From NCBI RefSeq assembly GCF_965229915.1, contig NZ_CBDDJZ010000001.1:2170001-2234000 (forward strand): a stretch of 64,000 nucleotides of DNA. The letters are read 5' to 3'. The translations under genes were made by a program, and so were the position numbers. Below the pieces are notes generated by a model. The model made no database searches. It worked only from the letters and a program-made list of their open reading frames with translations, and had not been told where the DNA came from. Positions 1 to 7,767 of this stretch are shown piece after piece. The DNA is from Marinoscillum sp965229915. GTDB taxonomy: Bacteria > Bacteroidota > Bacteroidia > Cytophagales > Cyclobacteriaceae. Position 1 is the stretch's first letter, and the number at the start of each line of letters is the position of its first letter.

Positions 1-734
1 CTATAAGTAGTCCAGGGGGACTCAATAGCTGCTTCATAACTGAGTACCTGACCATCTTCATAGAGCAATAACGCATTGGTCTTGGTAGAAATGGCAAGCT
101 CTCCAGAACTGTATTGATTGATTTCCGTCACAAAAATTCCTGGGAGATCCATGGAATAAAATGTGCTATCCTGTAGATAACCCAGCACATCCCTCCCGCC
201 AATCCATATCTTGCCATCCTGATCCTTCCAGCAGGCTTGCAGTTCAGAAAAAAAAGTAGAGTCGATTCCTATCTCATAGGCTTCATGGCCATTGTAGATG
301 TAAAAGCCATGTTCTCCCACGAAAAACATCTCCCCAGACTCTCCCTCAGCGATATCATAAAGATCGTTTTCTGGAAAACCGTGAGATTGGTCCAGATACC
401 TGACGTTAATTTTCGCATTATCCTTGTATAGTAATTCGTTTTGAGTTGGGTAACTATTACCGTAGTTAACCTGATGTGGTGTGAATGTTACTGATTTCCA
501 TTTAGAGGGAGCCTGGCCAGTGTACTCCAATTGCATAACTTCTTTCTTTAGGGAAATCCCTTGTTTTGGCTTCACGATAGCCTTTGCTTCTATGGACACG
601 GGAAACCTGCTAACGAGAGCAGGCATACCTCTGAGTACGGGTAAATCTACCCAGGATGTATCCACTTGAGCATATCCATAATGACAGTTAATCAAGAGGT
701 AAAAGCCAAACAATATTTGACTGGTTCTTCCCAT
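1..734 (-). CDS. Reg_prop-type sensor protein, N-terminal part (cut by window edge)
   Basis: The minus strand is open from an ATG at 734 to the left edge, giving 244 residues. They begin with a Sec-type signal peptide (MGRTSQILFGFYLLINC, then GYAQ). Around residues 120 to 160 there is a blade typical of two-component-regulator propellers (LDQSHGFPENDLYDIAEGE, then GEMFFVGEHGFYIYNG), and a second near DQDGKIWIGGRDVLGYL. In Bacteroidota such propellers form the periplasmic half of hybrid sensor kinases or of DNA-binding regulators. The signalling half lies outside the window, so the output domain is unknown. The gene follows cassette A in the same orientation but behind that cassette's terminator, so it is probably a separate unit. 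Confidence 0.7.
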   Translation of the reverse strand, partial: MGRTSQILFGFYLLINCHYGYAQVDTSWVDLPVLRGMPALVSRFPVSIEAKAIVKPKQGISLKKEVMQLEYTGQAPSKWKSVTFTPHQVNYGNSYPTQNELLYKDNAKINVRYLDQSHGFPENDLYDIAEGESGEMFFVGEHGFYIYNGHEAYEIGIDSTFFSELQACWKDQDGKIWIGGRDVLGYLQDSTFYSMDLPGIFVTEINQYSSGELAISTKTNALLLYEDGQVLSYEAAIESPWTTY

Positions 735-830
735 TAGCAGCTGGAAGATTGTCCAATTTTAGCGAATAGGCAAATTCAATTGACGGATTATGCATATCAT
801 ACTTCGTAAAGGCTTTTATGAGTGATGGGA

Positions 831-917
831 ATAAAAAAAACCGACCCTCCCCCTATCAGAGAAGAAGCCGGTTTTAATTTCACCCAAATGCGATTCACAT
901 CGATTCAGGACGCCCTA
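831..917 (-). terminator. Cassette A 3' element and intrinsic terminator
   Basis: On the minus strand AAAACCGGC pairs with GTCGGTTTT and is followed by a run of T, forming a Rho-independent terminator (831-877). It is preceded by the segment around 901-917 that reads cgattcaggacgcccta on the plus strand. The same core and hairpin lie downstream of all five PID peptide genes. Confidence 0.75.
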
Positions 918-930
918 GACCTCACCCTAA

Positions 931-951
931 CCCTCTCCTAGAAGGAGAGGG
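931..951. repeat. Short palindrome next to peptide gene A
   Basis: CCTCTCCT and AGGAGAGG form an 8-bp stem around a short loop just past the stop codon of peptide A. Palindromes of the same CTCTCC/GGAGAG type occur beside peptide genes B, C and D. Confidence 0.6.
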
Positions 952-962
952 AATAGGTTCCC

Positions 963-1142
963 TTAATGATTTTTTCGATGATCTCTCAGCTTCTTGATGC
1001 CATAGGCTCCGCCTGCTGCCAGCAGGATGCTCAACCCACCATCTATCGGTGTGGCTGGTGGTGCACCCGGTTGTGCAAAAGCCGGCAATACAAGTAAAAG
1101 TGCTGGTAGGACAAGTAGGGATTTGTATAAAAGATTTTTCAT
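963..1142 (-). CDS. PID-CTERM-like 59-aa peptide A
   Basis: This is a 60-codon ORF with an ATG start, too short for many gene callers. It has a Sec signal (MKNLLYKSLLVLPALLLVLP, then AFA|Q), a short linker APPATPIDGG, a small hydrophobic stretch LSILLAAGGAYG and a basic tail IKKLRDHRKNH. The mature chain would be about 36 residues and begin with Gln. This motif, hydrophobic segment and basic tail arrangement resembles the tiny PID-CTERM sorting-signal proteins of Bacteroidota, a family name I give from memory. Four near-identical paralogs occur in the window, each directly downstream of a giant T9SS protein gene on the same strand, here 151 nt after it. Function is unknown. A structural or anchoring partner of the upstream protein is inferred. 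Confidence 0.8.
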   Translation of the reverse strand: MKNLLYKSLLVLPALLLVLPAFAQPGAPPATPIDGGLSILLAAGGAYGIKKLRDHRKNH

Positions 1143-1162
1143 GGTTTTTGTGTTTTTATGTT

Positions 1163-1291
1163 AGCGTCAAAAGCCTTAAGTCATCTTGAACTTGTTCCGC
1201 ATGGAATGTCAGGATCTCTTTAATAGCGACCTGAACGATCTCGATAGATTCTGAAATAAATTCAGAATGACCATCTTTTTGGGCTTTTGAC
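1163..1291. repeat. REP-like palindromic element between cargo A and peptide A
   Basis: The ends GTCAAAAGCC and GGCTTTTGAC are inverted, and an inner dyad ATTCTGAA/TTCAGAAT lies near the right end. An almost identical copy lies at 7637-7765. It occupies nearly all of the spacer between the cargo and peptide genes and could form an RNA hairpin that lowers or separates expression of the peptide. Confidence 0.7.
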
Positions 1292-1293
1292 TT

Positions 1294-4200
1294 CTATTTC
1301 AAAATAATCTTGTGTGACTGCTCTCCGTCGGTGATGATGTAGACACCTGCCGGGAGATTCGTTTCGATCTTAGCAGACCTGCTGAGTTTTATGCTCAACA
1401 GTCGCTGGCCGTCCAGGCTAATCAAATCGATGGTTCTTTCTGAGCCTTCAGGTAGGTTGATGTAGACTGTCTGCTCGTAGGCGTAAACCTGAATGTCATT
1501 GGTTTCTAACCCGAGTACTCTTGCATTGGTTACCAACTCAAAGCGATCAGTGAACTGACCTGCAGCCGTAGTAAACTCATAGCCATTGTCGGAATGAACC
1601 AATTCGCCGGTCAGCCTATCTCTAAGGTATAGGAACTTATCCGTAGCCTCCGCCATATCTATCTCAATAGAATAAAGGCCGGCCTGATCCACTGAGTAAC
1701 CGAGCTGTATCACCTCCTTATTTGAAGTAATCGTCTGGATCGCTAATGGTTCATGAGCTTTTATGCTATAAACTGAATAGGGTATGTTGGTGGAAAATAC
1801 TTTGGAATCATAACCTTTGACCAGAGTATCATCACTTACGGATTCATTCCAGGCCAGAAGTGTTTGTTTGAAGAGCCCTTCCTCATGTGTCAGATTGATT
1901 CTAACTCTTTGTGGAGTGCTAGTGGAGGTTCTAAAATAATTATCATCGTCGTTCTCACAACTTACCCGCATGTTTTCTTTGAATAGTATGTTGCCTTGTT
2001 CACCATCCAGCTTAACAAAAAAACCTTGCATAGACCCAATGTGACCATTCCAACGAGCTTCATTATCAGGGCCATTGTTATCTGTGGCTCCAGACTTGTT
2101 GGCCACAATGTAATCGCTATTCGAACCTCTTCCTGTCTCAGATCCATTATCATCCCAGAGGTAAACATCTCCAGTGATATAGCCATTACCGTCTATAAAT
2201 GCATCTATATCGAGCGCTGCAGGGTAAGGATTGCTCACCAAGTGCCATCCATCATTATCATAGCTTGCACCTCCCAAAATCACATTGCCGTCATTTGGTC
2301 TACCGGTAAATTCAATCAATTGCTGGTCTGCCTGCGTATACCCTCTACCTGGAATAAGCTGATCATAGAAAGCATCAATCCACCTGTCCAATGAGTTGGG
2401 GTCTGCACTTGCAGATTCATCGTATTTGTATACATGATCACCGAGGTTTTCACCCGTGGTTGTACCAAACTCAACCGGAGAACCAATGAAACTGTATTTT
2501 CCATCGGCATAGCGTGTGTTTCTTTTAAACTTGATATTCCCAGCTATGGTATTTCCATCAAATGTGATGAGTGATGCTCCAGACTCCACCGTCATGGTGC
2601 CATAGTTTGTTAGGTTTCCATTCACCACTACTGTACCATTCACCATCAGCGAATTACCAGATGTGATCGTGAGGTCATCACATTCGAACCCTGCTGATTC
2701 GCTATAGTCCCCATCTATCTCTACATTATCAGACGCTGTAGGACCTTCACCATTATCCCATACTGACCCATTCCATATGACTGGTGGACATAGCTGGCCT
2801 GCATCAGATATGGTCCAGCTATGGTTATTAATTAGTGATTGGCGAGCGTCACTTGCTTCACAGTAGTTTAGTCCTGTCGCTCCCAGGGAAACTGAACCGG
2901 GCACTGAGCCACTACCTTCCCAGCCAGTAAGTGTTGCATCATAGTTAGCCGCAGTAAGTGCCGTACCGTTCAGCATCCCGTTCATATTGGTAATGGTGCT
3001 AATATCCCATGAGCCTAGATCTGCATCAAACGATGACGCTCCAGAGAACATCTCCTGCAATCGTGTAACACTTGATAAATCTGGCGCATCTGTCGCTGTG
3101 TAAGTCAAGTTGGTACAGTTTTGGAAACTACCCCAAAACTCTTCCCAAACGATATCTCCCCACTGACTAATCTCCACTAATTTCGATCTGTCCTGAAGTC
3201 TTATGGTAAAATAAGGATAGTCTCCTGTGATTTTAACGGTATACTCACCTTCGGCCGCATAGGTATGTATGGGTGCAAAAGTCCCCGTATACGTATTTCC
3301 GTCACCATAATCAACTGTATAGCCCTCTGAGGTCAACCCTGGCCTTAATTGTAACTCATTCCATGTAGAGCTACCATCATTGGTAATCTGATACTTCATG
3401 GTAAAGGCCGCCGCCTCTTCAACTATCAGAGTTTGAGCGGCAACATTCGATTCGAAATAGGACGAAGTTTCCTCAGCCTGAGCCGAGATAGTAGTGGTAC
3501 CAGGACCCTGGATGACCACTTTATAAGTGTACTGTGGAGACTCCACAATAGTAGCTACATCTGTGTCTGAACTAGTTACAATAGTAGGTGGCAATCCAGA
3601 CGTGTTATCAAAATCGAGCTCAATCTCACTCACATCTCCGTAAGTAATATCATCAAATGGGTCAAAACTTAATACTTGAGGACATTTACTGGTAGCTCCT
3701 GAGATGGTCCACGAATGATTGTTTTCCAGATCATCGATACCGGTAGTTTCACAGTAATTCAATCCATCAAGACTTAGTGTAACGTTACTCTGAATAGTAG
3801 TGAGTTCTGACCATGCTAAAAGCATCGCATCCACATTTTCCTGAGAAATTGCCGTATAACTTAGCATTCCTCCCATGCTGGTTACATTACCTACATCCCA
3901 TCCACTCAAATCTCCTGAAAATGGATCTTCATAGTAACTTAATGACCTAAACATATTGGCCATGGTGGTTACGCTACTGACATTCCAGTCTGACACGTCT
4001 CCATTGAAGTTGGGACAATACGCAAAGGTCCAGCTCATATCAGTGATGGAGCTGACATCCCAATGATTTAAGTTGACACTGTTGATGCCTGATTCCTGAA
4101 ACATACCCTGCATACTTGTAACTCCTGAAAGATCGGGTGCATCAGTAGCTGTAAGCGTCAGGTTAGTATATCCCCGGAATGCGTTGGCCATTGTGGTCCA

Positions 4201-4545
4201 TTCTATGTCACCCCACTGATCTATTGACCGAAGCTTATCCGCGGTACCTGTTGGTAAGCCACTGATCGTGGACACCATCCCGGAGAAATTTCCACTGATC
4301 TCCACCACATAAGTCAACCCATTGGTTAGTGAAGAAATCTGAGTGGAGAACCTTTCATTGGAAAGAGTTGTCGATGCTCCGGGGTTAGATTCCAGATAAT
4401 AGGTCACATCATAAAACCCAGAACCTACATCATCAATATCTATGGTCCCGTCATCGGTAACCCACGTAGTGATGAAGGCATTTTGAGCCATTAAGCCACT
4501 TGAGGTCGCTATGTATAACAAAATTAGAGGTAGTATTTTTCTCAT
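1294..4545 (-). CDS. Cassette A giant T9SS surface protein with BspA-like DUF285 repeats
   Basis: This 1083-aa exported protein has a signal peptide at 1-21 (ends LMAQ). Two blocks of BspA/DUF285-type 26-residue repeats with WDVSSxTxM-like motifs lie at about 25-265 and 380-590, separated by an Ig-like linker. From about residue 590 comes the module shared by cassettes A to E (W-N-G-S-x-W, then RNTRYADGKYSF, SNPYPAALDIDAF, LWDDNGSETGRGS, MQGFF). The end is a T9SS type A sorting domain finishing NLPAGVYIITDGEQSHKIIL. BspA-like domains often act in adhesion; that role is inferred here. Upstream lie a 21-bp-period direct repeat and a hairpin that includes the start codon. The preceding kinase/LytTR pair is the likely regulator. 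Confidence 0.85.
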   Translation of the reverse strand: MRKILPLILLYIATSSGLMAQNAFITTWVTDDGTIDIDDVGSGFYDVTYYLESNPGASTTLSNERFSTQISSLTNGLTYVVEISGNFSGMVSTISGLPTGTADKLRSIDQWGDIEWTTMANAFRGYTNLTLTATDAPDLSGVTSMQGMFQESGINSVNLNHWDVSSITDMSWTFAYCPNFNGDVSDWNVSSVTTMANMFRSLSYYEDPFSGDLSGWDVGNVTSMGGMLSYTAISQENVDAMLLAWSELTTIQSNVTLSLDGLNYCETTGIDDLENNHSWTISGATSKCPQVLSFDPFDDITYGDVSEIELDFDNTSGLPPTIVTSSDTDVATIVESPQYTYKVVIQGPGTTTISAQAEETSSYFESNVAAQTLIVEEAAAFTMKYQITNDGSSTWNELQLRPGLTSEGYTVDYGDGNTYTGTFAPIHTYAAEGEYTVKITGDYPYFTIRLQDRSKLVEISQWGDIVWEEFWGSFQNCTNLTYTATDAPDLSSVTRLQEMFSGASSFDADLGSWDISTITNMNGMLNGTALTAANYDATLTGWEGSGSVPGSVSLGATGLNYCEASDARQSLINNHSWTISDAGQLCPPVIWNGSVWDNGEGPTASDNVEIDGDYSESAGFECDDLTITSGNSLMVNGTVVVNGNLTNYGTMTVESGASLITFDGNTIAGNIKFKRNTRYADGKYSFIGSPVEFGTTTGENLGDHVYKYDESASADPNSLDRWIDAFYDQLIPGRGYTQADQQLIEFTGRPNDGNVILGGASYDNDGWHLVSNPYPAALDIDAFIDGNGYITGDVYLWDDNGSETGRGSNSDYIVANKSGATDNNGPDNEARWNGHIGSMQGFFVKLDGEQGNILFKENMRVSCENDDDNYFRTSTSTPQRVRINLTHEEGLFKQTLLAWNESVSDDTLVKGYDSKVFSTNIPYSVYSIKAHEPLAIQTITSNKEVIQLGYSVDQAGLYSIEIDMAEATDKFLYLRDRLTGELVHSDNGYEFTTAAGQFTDRFELVTNARVLGLETNDIQVYAYEQTVYINLPEGSERTIDLISLDGQRLLSIKLSRSAKIETNLPAGVYIITDGEQSHKIILK

Positions 4546-4586
4546 ATTCTTAACTGAATTGGTTTAGCATTTCAGTGGTGAATATG
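4543..4586 (-). promoter_or_regulatory. Start-codon hairpin of cargo A
   Basis: CATATTC (4543-4549) pairs with GAATATG (4580-4586), and inside it ACTGAA (4553-4558) pairs with TTCAGT (4571-4576). The cargo A start codon lies in the outer stem, so the folded leader would hide it. Confidence 0.55.
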
Positions 4587-4615
4587 ATTTATTAGCCTAC
4601 CAGATCACACTCGAT

Positions 4616-4648
4616 TTTAGTAAAGGGCGAGTAAAACCTAGTGAAAGG
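4616..4648 (-). promoter_or_regulatory. Direct repeat, candidate LytTR box upstream of cargo A
   Basis: TAGTAAAGG-like and TAGTGAAAGG sequences start at 4618 and 4639, exactly 21 bp apart, about 73 and 94 nt before the start codon. Cassette B has the same TAGT period at a similar place. LytTR regulators usually bind two direct repeats about two helical turns apart. Confidence 0.5.
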
Positions 4649-4674
4649 AAAAATAAAATGAGGCAAAACGATGA

Positions 4675-5373
4675 CTAGAGTAATGGCAAACTTTCCATAA
4701 ATTCTCTACGATAGGACTTACCAATCTGCACCTTTTTAGATCCAATGAATACGTAACCCTCTGATATTGCATCAATCTTATCAAAATTGACCAGGTATGA
4801 GCGATGAATTCTTCTAAATCCGAAAGGATGCAACTTATCTTCAATACTTTTGAGGGTATGACTTATTAGAAACATACCTTTATCTGTGTAAATATTCGCA
4901 TAATTATCATCTGCCTCTACATAGTGAATCTCAGTCGGCTTGACAGAAACGATCTCTTGTCCATCTCTCACAAAAAATTTTTCAGGTAAATCTGGCTTTT
5001 CTGGTTTTTTAGTTTGCAGCCTTGAAAGAGCCATTTCTATATTCACTAAAAGATCCCTTTCATTGAATGGCTTAATCACATATCCCGCGGGACTTGTTCT
5101 TTTGGCTCTGTCGACTGTTTCCTGATCATGATATGAAGTCAAAAAAATATGAGGTATCTCTAGTTTTTCTGCTAATGAAATTCCATCCTCATCACCTTCA
5201 ATATTTATGTCAAGCAACGCAATATCAACAGTCTGACCCTGCAAACAATTCAAAGCCTCTGTGGCTTCATCAGCCACTGCAACCACCTGGTAATTATTCT
5301 TTTCCAATGCATCAACGATCACATCTGAAATAATAGGCTCGTCTTCAACTACTAATATCCGTGCTTTAATCAT
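4675..5373 (-). CDS. LytTR-family response regulator
   Basis: This 232-aa cytoplasmic regulator has a receiver domain at 1-120 with the acidic pocket E10/D11, phospho-acceptor D55 (ALLDINI), T79 and K101 (VIKP). A LytTR DNA-binding domain follows at about 130-232 (EIHYVEADDNYANIYT, RRIHRSYLVN, GKSYRREF). Its ATG overlaps the stop of the upstream kinase (ATGA), so the two are translated as a pair. It ends 130 nt before the cargo A start. The direct repeat at 4616-4648 is a plausible target, which would make it the local activator or repressor of cassette A. Confidence 0.9.
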   Translation of the reverse strand: MIKARILVVEDEPIISDVIVDALEKNNYQVVAVADEATEALNCLQGQTVDIALLDINIEGDEDGISLAEKLEIPHIFLTSYHDQETVDRAKRTSPAGYVIKPFNERDLLVNIEMALSRLQTKKPEKPDLPEKFFVRDGQEIVSVKPTEIHYVEADDNYANIYTDKGMFLISHTLKSIEDKLHPFGFRRIHRSYLVNFDKIDAISEGYVFIGSKKVQIGKSYRREFMESLPLL

Positions 5374-7238
5374 TTAACCAATTTGTATCGAGACATTACA
5401 ATATTCACTACAGTGCCTGATTTTGTTACAATCTCAATTTCTGCCTTTAGTTTTCTGGATAGTGACCTGATCAATTTCCAGCCAAATGAGTTAGATTCTG
5501 ACAATTCCTTCTCATCCATCCCAACTCCATTGTCCATAACCTGGGCAACCAGATTATCAGCTTCCTGTTTTATTTCTATTCTTAATAAACCCTTACCGGT
5601 GGAGAAGGCATACTTCAGTGAATTTGTTACCAATTCATTGATGATCAACCCAAGTGGAATCACAGTATCAATATCGAGTTTCAGACCATTGGTATTTACT
5701 TCGTAATCAACCCTTTCCACATCTACTCCAAATGCGACAAACAATTCAGAACAAAGACTTTCAAAATAATCTTGAATGTCAACACCACGAACATCATCTG
5801 TAGAGTAAAGTCTCTGGTGTATTAGTGCCATAGATTTTACCCGATGTTGACCCTGTTTTACTGCGTCAATAGCTGCTTCGTCTTCCAGCGAGCCAGCCTG
5901 TAGCTGCAGTAAACCTGATATAACCTGGAGGTTATTTTTCACGCGGTGGTGAATTTCTTTCAGGAGGGTTTCACGCTCTTCCAGAGCTGATGAGATTTGT
6001 AAGTTTTTGTGTGAAAGCACATCAGAGGTTTTCTTTTTTGTAACGTACCCAAAGTATAAAAAACCGGCTACTACCAGCAAAAGACCAAATCCAAGAAGAA
6101 TTAAATTACGCTGATTTTTAGATTTGGCTAGCGACAAAGCGGCATCTTTTTGCTCAAGCTGAAGCTCGGCTATTCGTTGCTTATTTGTAGCTGTCTCATA
6201 CTTTACATTAAGCTCACGTGCCAATTCTGATTGCCGTTGACGGTGCAAACTATCCTTGAGAAAATCGTACTTTTCCATCAGATACTCCGCTTTTTTATAG
6301 TCACCTTCTAACTTTTCAAATTCCACTTCTATGCCAAGAAGTTTAATGAAGACATTCAAGTCACCCACGCGATTAGCATAAAAATAGCCACTATCGAGAC
6401 ACACTCTGGATCGCTCATACGCTCCACGTAAAAAATGATACTGAGTCAGATTCTGATAGATAATACCAAGTGAAGCCAGATTACCAAGCTCTTTATTGTA
6501 CCTGATAGCCTTTCGGTTGTATTCAATGACTTTTTCATGATTACCTAGTTGGTCATAAACGATCGCTCCATTAAGGTGTATTCTGGACATTATTAAGTAG
6601 TCATTTGCTATCTCAGGGATAGTCAAAAGGCTATCATATATTCTTAAAGCAGAATCTGGTTGGTTCATTCTGCCATGCCAGGTGGCCAGGCTGATTAACA
6701 AATGATACTTCTCATCACTTGGCTGCAGAAGTGCCTGATCATACATTTTACGCGCTAGACTCAGGTCATTCGATCGCTGAAACAGAAAGCCAATGTAAGT
6801 CAGTGTCTTTACCACCTCATCGTTCATTTCATGATCTTCAAAGTACTGCAGCGCACTTGTAAAACTCTCCTGAGCATCGCTCATGCGTCCTTGAGCAAGT
6901 AGTGTTTGTCCAATACCAAGACGGCAAAGTGCTTCCGTTTGCATGTTGTTCTGAGAAGAGGCTAGATTTTGTCCCTTTTCAAAAAATAGAAGTGCAGAAT
7001 CAAATTGGGACTGGATGCGATAACACTCACCTAATATCCGAAATACTTCTGACTTTTGGGAATCTGTAAACGTTTTGTCATTGAATACTTGACTCAACAG
7101 ATGCTGCACCGTATCAGGGTTTTTATTGATTTGCTCCCTGGCAAAATCAAATACATTAAAAGACGGAGGCTGGGAATAAGAGACTACAACAAGAAAAAGG
7201 GCGCAGGCAAACCAAGCTCCTCGGACGATTCTAAGCAT
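5370..7238 (-). CDS. TPR sensor histidine kinase (HisKA_2 type)
   Basis: This 622-aa protein has a signal peptide (MLRIVRGAWFACALFLVVVS, then YSQ), TPR repeats over about 40-350, a coiled linker and one membrane helix (LILLGFGLLLVVAGFLYFGY). A HisKA_2 dimerisation domain follows with the H-box EIHHRVKNNLQ (His430/431), then a HATPase domain (INELVTNSLKYAF, DNGVGMDE). The TPR part should face the periplasm and the kinase the cytoplasm. The signal is unknown. It is coupled by an ATGA overlap to the LytTR regulator that follows. Its closest relative in the window is the kinase at 12947-14827, which is consistent with duplication of the whole kinase, regulator, cargo and peptide block. Confidence 0.88.
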   Translation of the reverse strand: MLRIVRGAWFACALFLVVVSYSQPPSFNVFDFAREQINKNPDTVQHLLSQVFNDKTFTDSQKSEVFRILGECYRIQSQFDSALLFFEKGQNLASSQNNMQTEALCRLGIGQTLLAQGRMSDAQESFTSALQYFEDHEMNDEVVKTLTYIGFLFQRSNDLSLARKMYDQALLQPSDEKYHLLISLATWHGRMNQPDSALRIYDSLLTIPEIANDYLIMSRIHLNGAIVYDQLGNHEKVIEYNRKAIRYNKELGNLASLGIIYQNLTQYHFLRGAYERSRVCLDSGYFYANRVGDLNVFIKLLGIEVEFEKLEGDYKKAEYLMEKYDFLKDSLHRQRQSELARELNVKYETATNKQRIAELQLEQKDAALSLAKSKNQRNLILLGFGLLLVVAGFLYFGYVTKKKTSDVLSHKNLQISSALEERETLLKEIHHRVKNNLQVISGLLQLQAGSLEDEAAIDAVKQGQHRVKSMALIHQRLYSTDDVRGVDIQDYFESLCSELFVAFGVDVERVDYEVNTNGLKLDIDTVIPLGLIINELVTNSLKYAFSTGKGLLRIEIKQEADNLVAQVMDNGVGMDEKELSESNSFGWKLIRSLSRKLKAEIEIVTKSGTVVNIVMSRYKLVK

Positions 7239-7304
7239 ATCTATTAGTCGAAATAGAATTTAAAGCCCAAAAGATATAATGAAATCAAGAGGAATGCCTG
7301 AAAA

Positions 7305-7391
7305 TTTAAAAAAACCGACCCTCCCCCTATCAGAGAAGAAGCCGGTTTTAATTTCACCCAAATGCGATTCACATCGATTCAGGACGCCCTA
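7305..7391 (-). terminator. Cassette B 3' element and intrinsic terminator
   Basis: This is almost the same as the cassette A element (offset 6474 bp). The ACCGGC/GTCGGT stem with a T run on the minus strand is at 7307-7351, and the cgattcaggacgcccta core is at 7375-7391. Confidence 0.75.
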
Positions 7392-7404
7392 GACCTCACC
7401 CTAA

Positions 7405-7425
7405 CCCTCTCCTAGAAGGAGAGGG
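7405..7425. repeat. Short palindrome next to peptide gene B
   Basis: CCTCTCCT and AGGAGAGG are inverted. It is identical in layout to the copy at 931-951. Confidence 0.6.
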
Positions 7426-7436
7426 AATAGGTTCCC

Positions 7437-7616
7437 TTAATGATTTTTTCGATGATCTCTCAGCTTCTTGATGCCATAGGCTCCGCCTGCTGCCAGCAGG
7501 ATGCTCAACCCACCATCAATCGGTGTAGCTGGTGGTGCTGATGGCTGAGCCATTGCTGGTAAGACTAGTAATAATGCTGGTAGAACGAGTAGGGTTTTGT
7601 ATTGTAGATTTTTCAT
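7437..7616 (-). CDS. PID-CTERM-like 59-aa peptide B
   Basis: This is a 60-codon gene starting MKNLQYKTLLVLPALLLVLP, with likely signal cleavage at AMA|Q, then PSAPPATPIDGG, the hydrophobic stretch LSILLAAGGAYG and the basic tail IKKLRDHRKNH. It differs from peptide A at only a few residues (LQYKT for LLYKS, AMA for AFA, S for G after QP). It lies 151 nt after cargo B, with the REP-like element at 7637-7765 in the spacer. Confidence 0.8.
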   Translation of the reverse strand: MKNLQYKTLLVLPALLLVLPAMAQPSAPPATPIDGGLSILLAAGGAYGIKKLRDHRKNH

Positions 7617-7636
7617 GGTTTTTGTGTTTTTATGTT

Positions 7637-7765
7637 AGCGTCAAAAGCCTTAATTCATCCTGAACTTGTTCCGCATGGAATGTCAGGATCTCTTTAATAG
7701 CGACCTGAACGATCTCGATAGATTCTGAAATAAATTCAGAATGACCATCTTTTTGGGCTTTTGAC
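7637..7765. repeat. REP-like palindromic element between cargo B and peptide B
   Basis: This is the second copy of the element at 1163-1291, at the same offset (6474 bp), with the same GTCAAAAGCC/GGCTTTTGAC ends and very few base differences. Confidence 0.7.
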
Positions 7766-7767
7766 TT

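Noticed and set aside
237..669. Two short plus-strand ORFs at the left edge
   Set aside because: They lie antisense to the convincing Reg_prop sensor frame.
963..1142. The GG in PIDGG as a double-glycine bacteriocin leader, with the C-terminal 23 residues as a peptide toxin
   Set aside because: Each peptide already has a Sec signal with its own cleavage site, no C39-type ABC exporter or immunity gene lies nearby, and five near-identical copies paired with T9SS proteins fit a structural or sorting role better.
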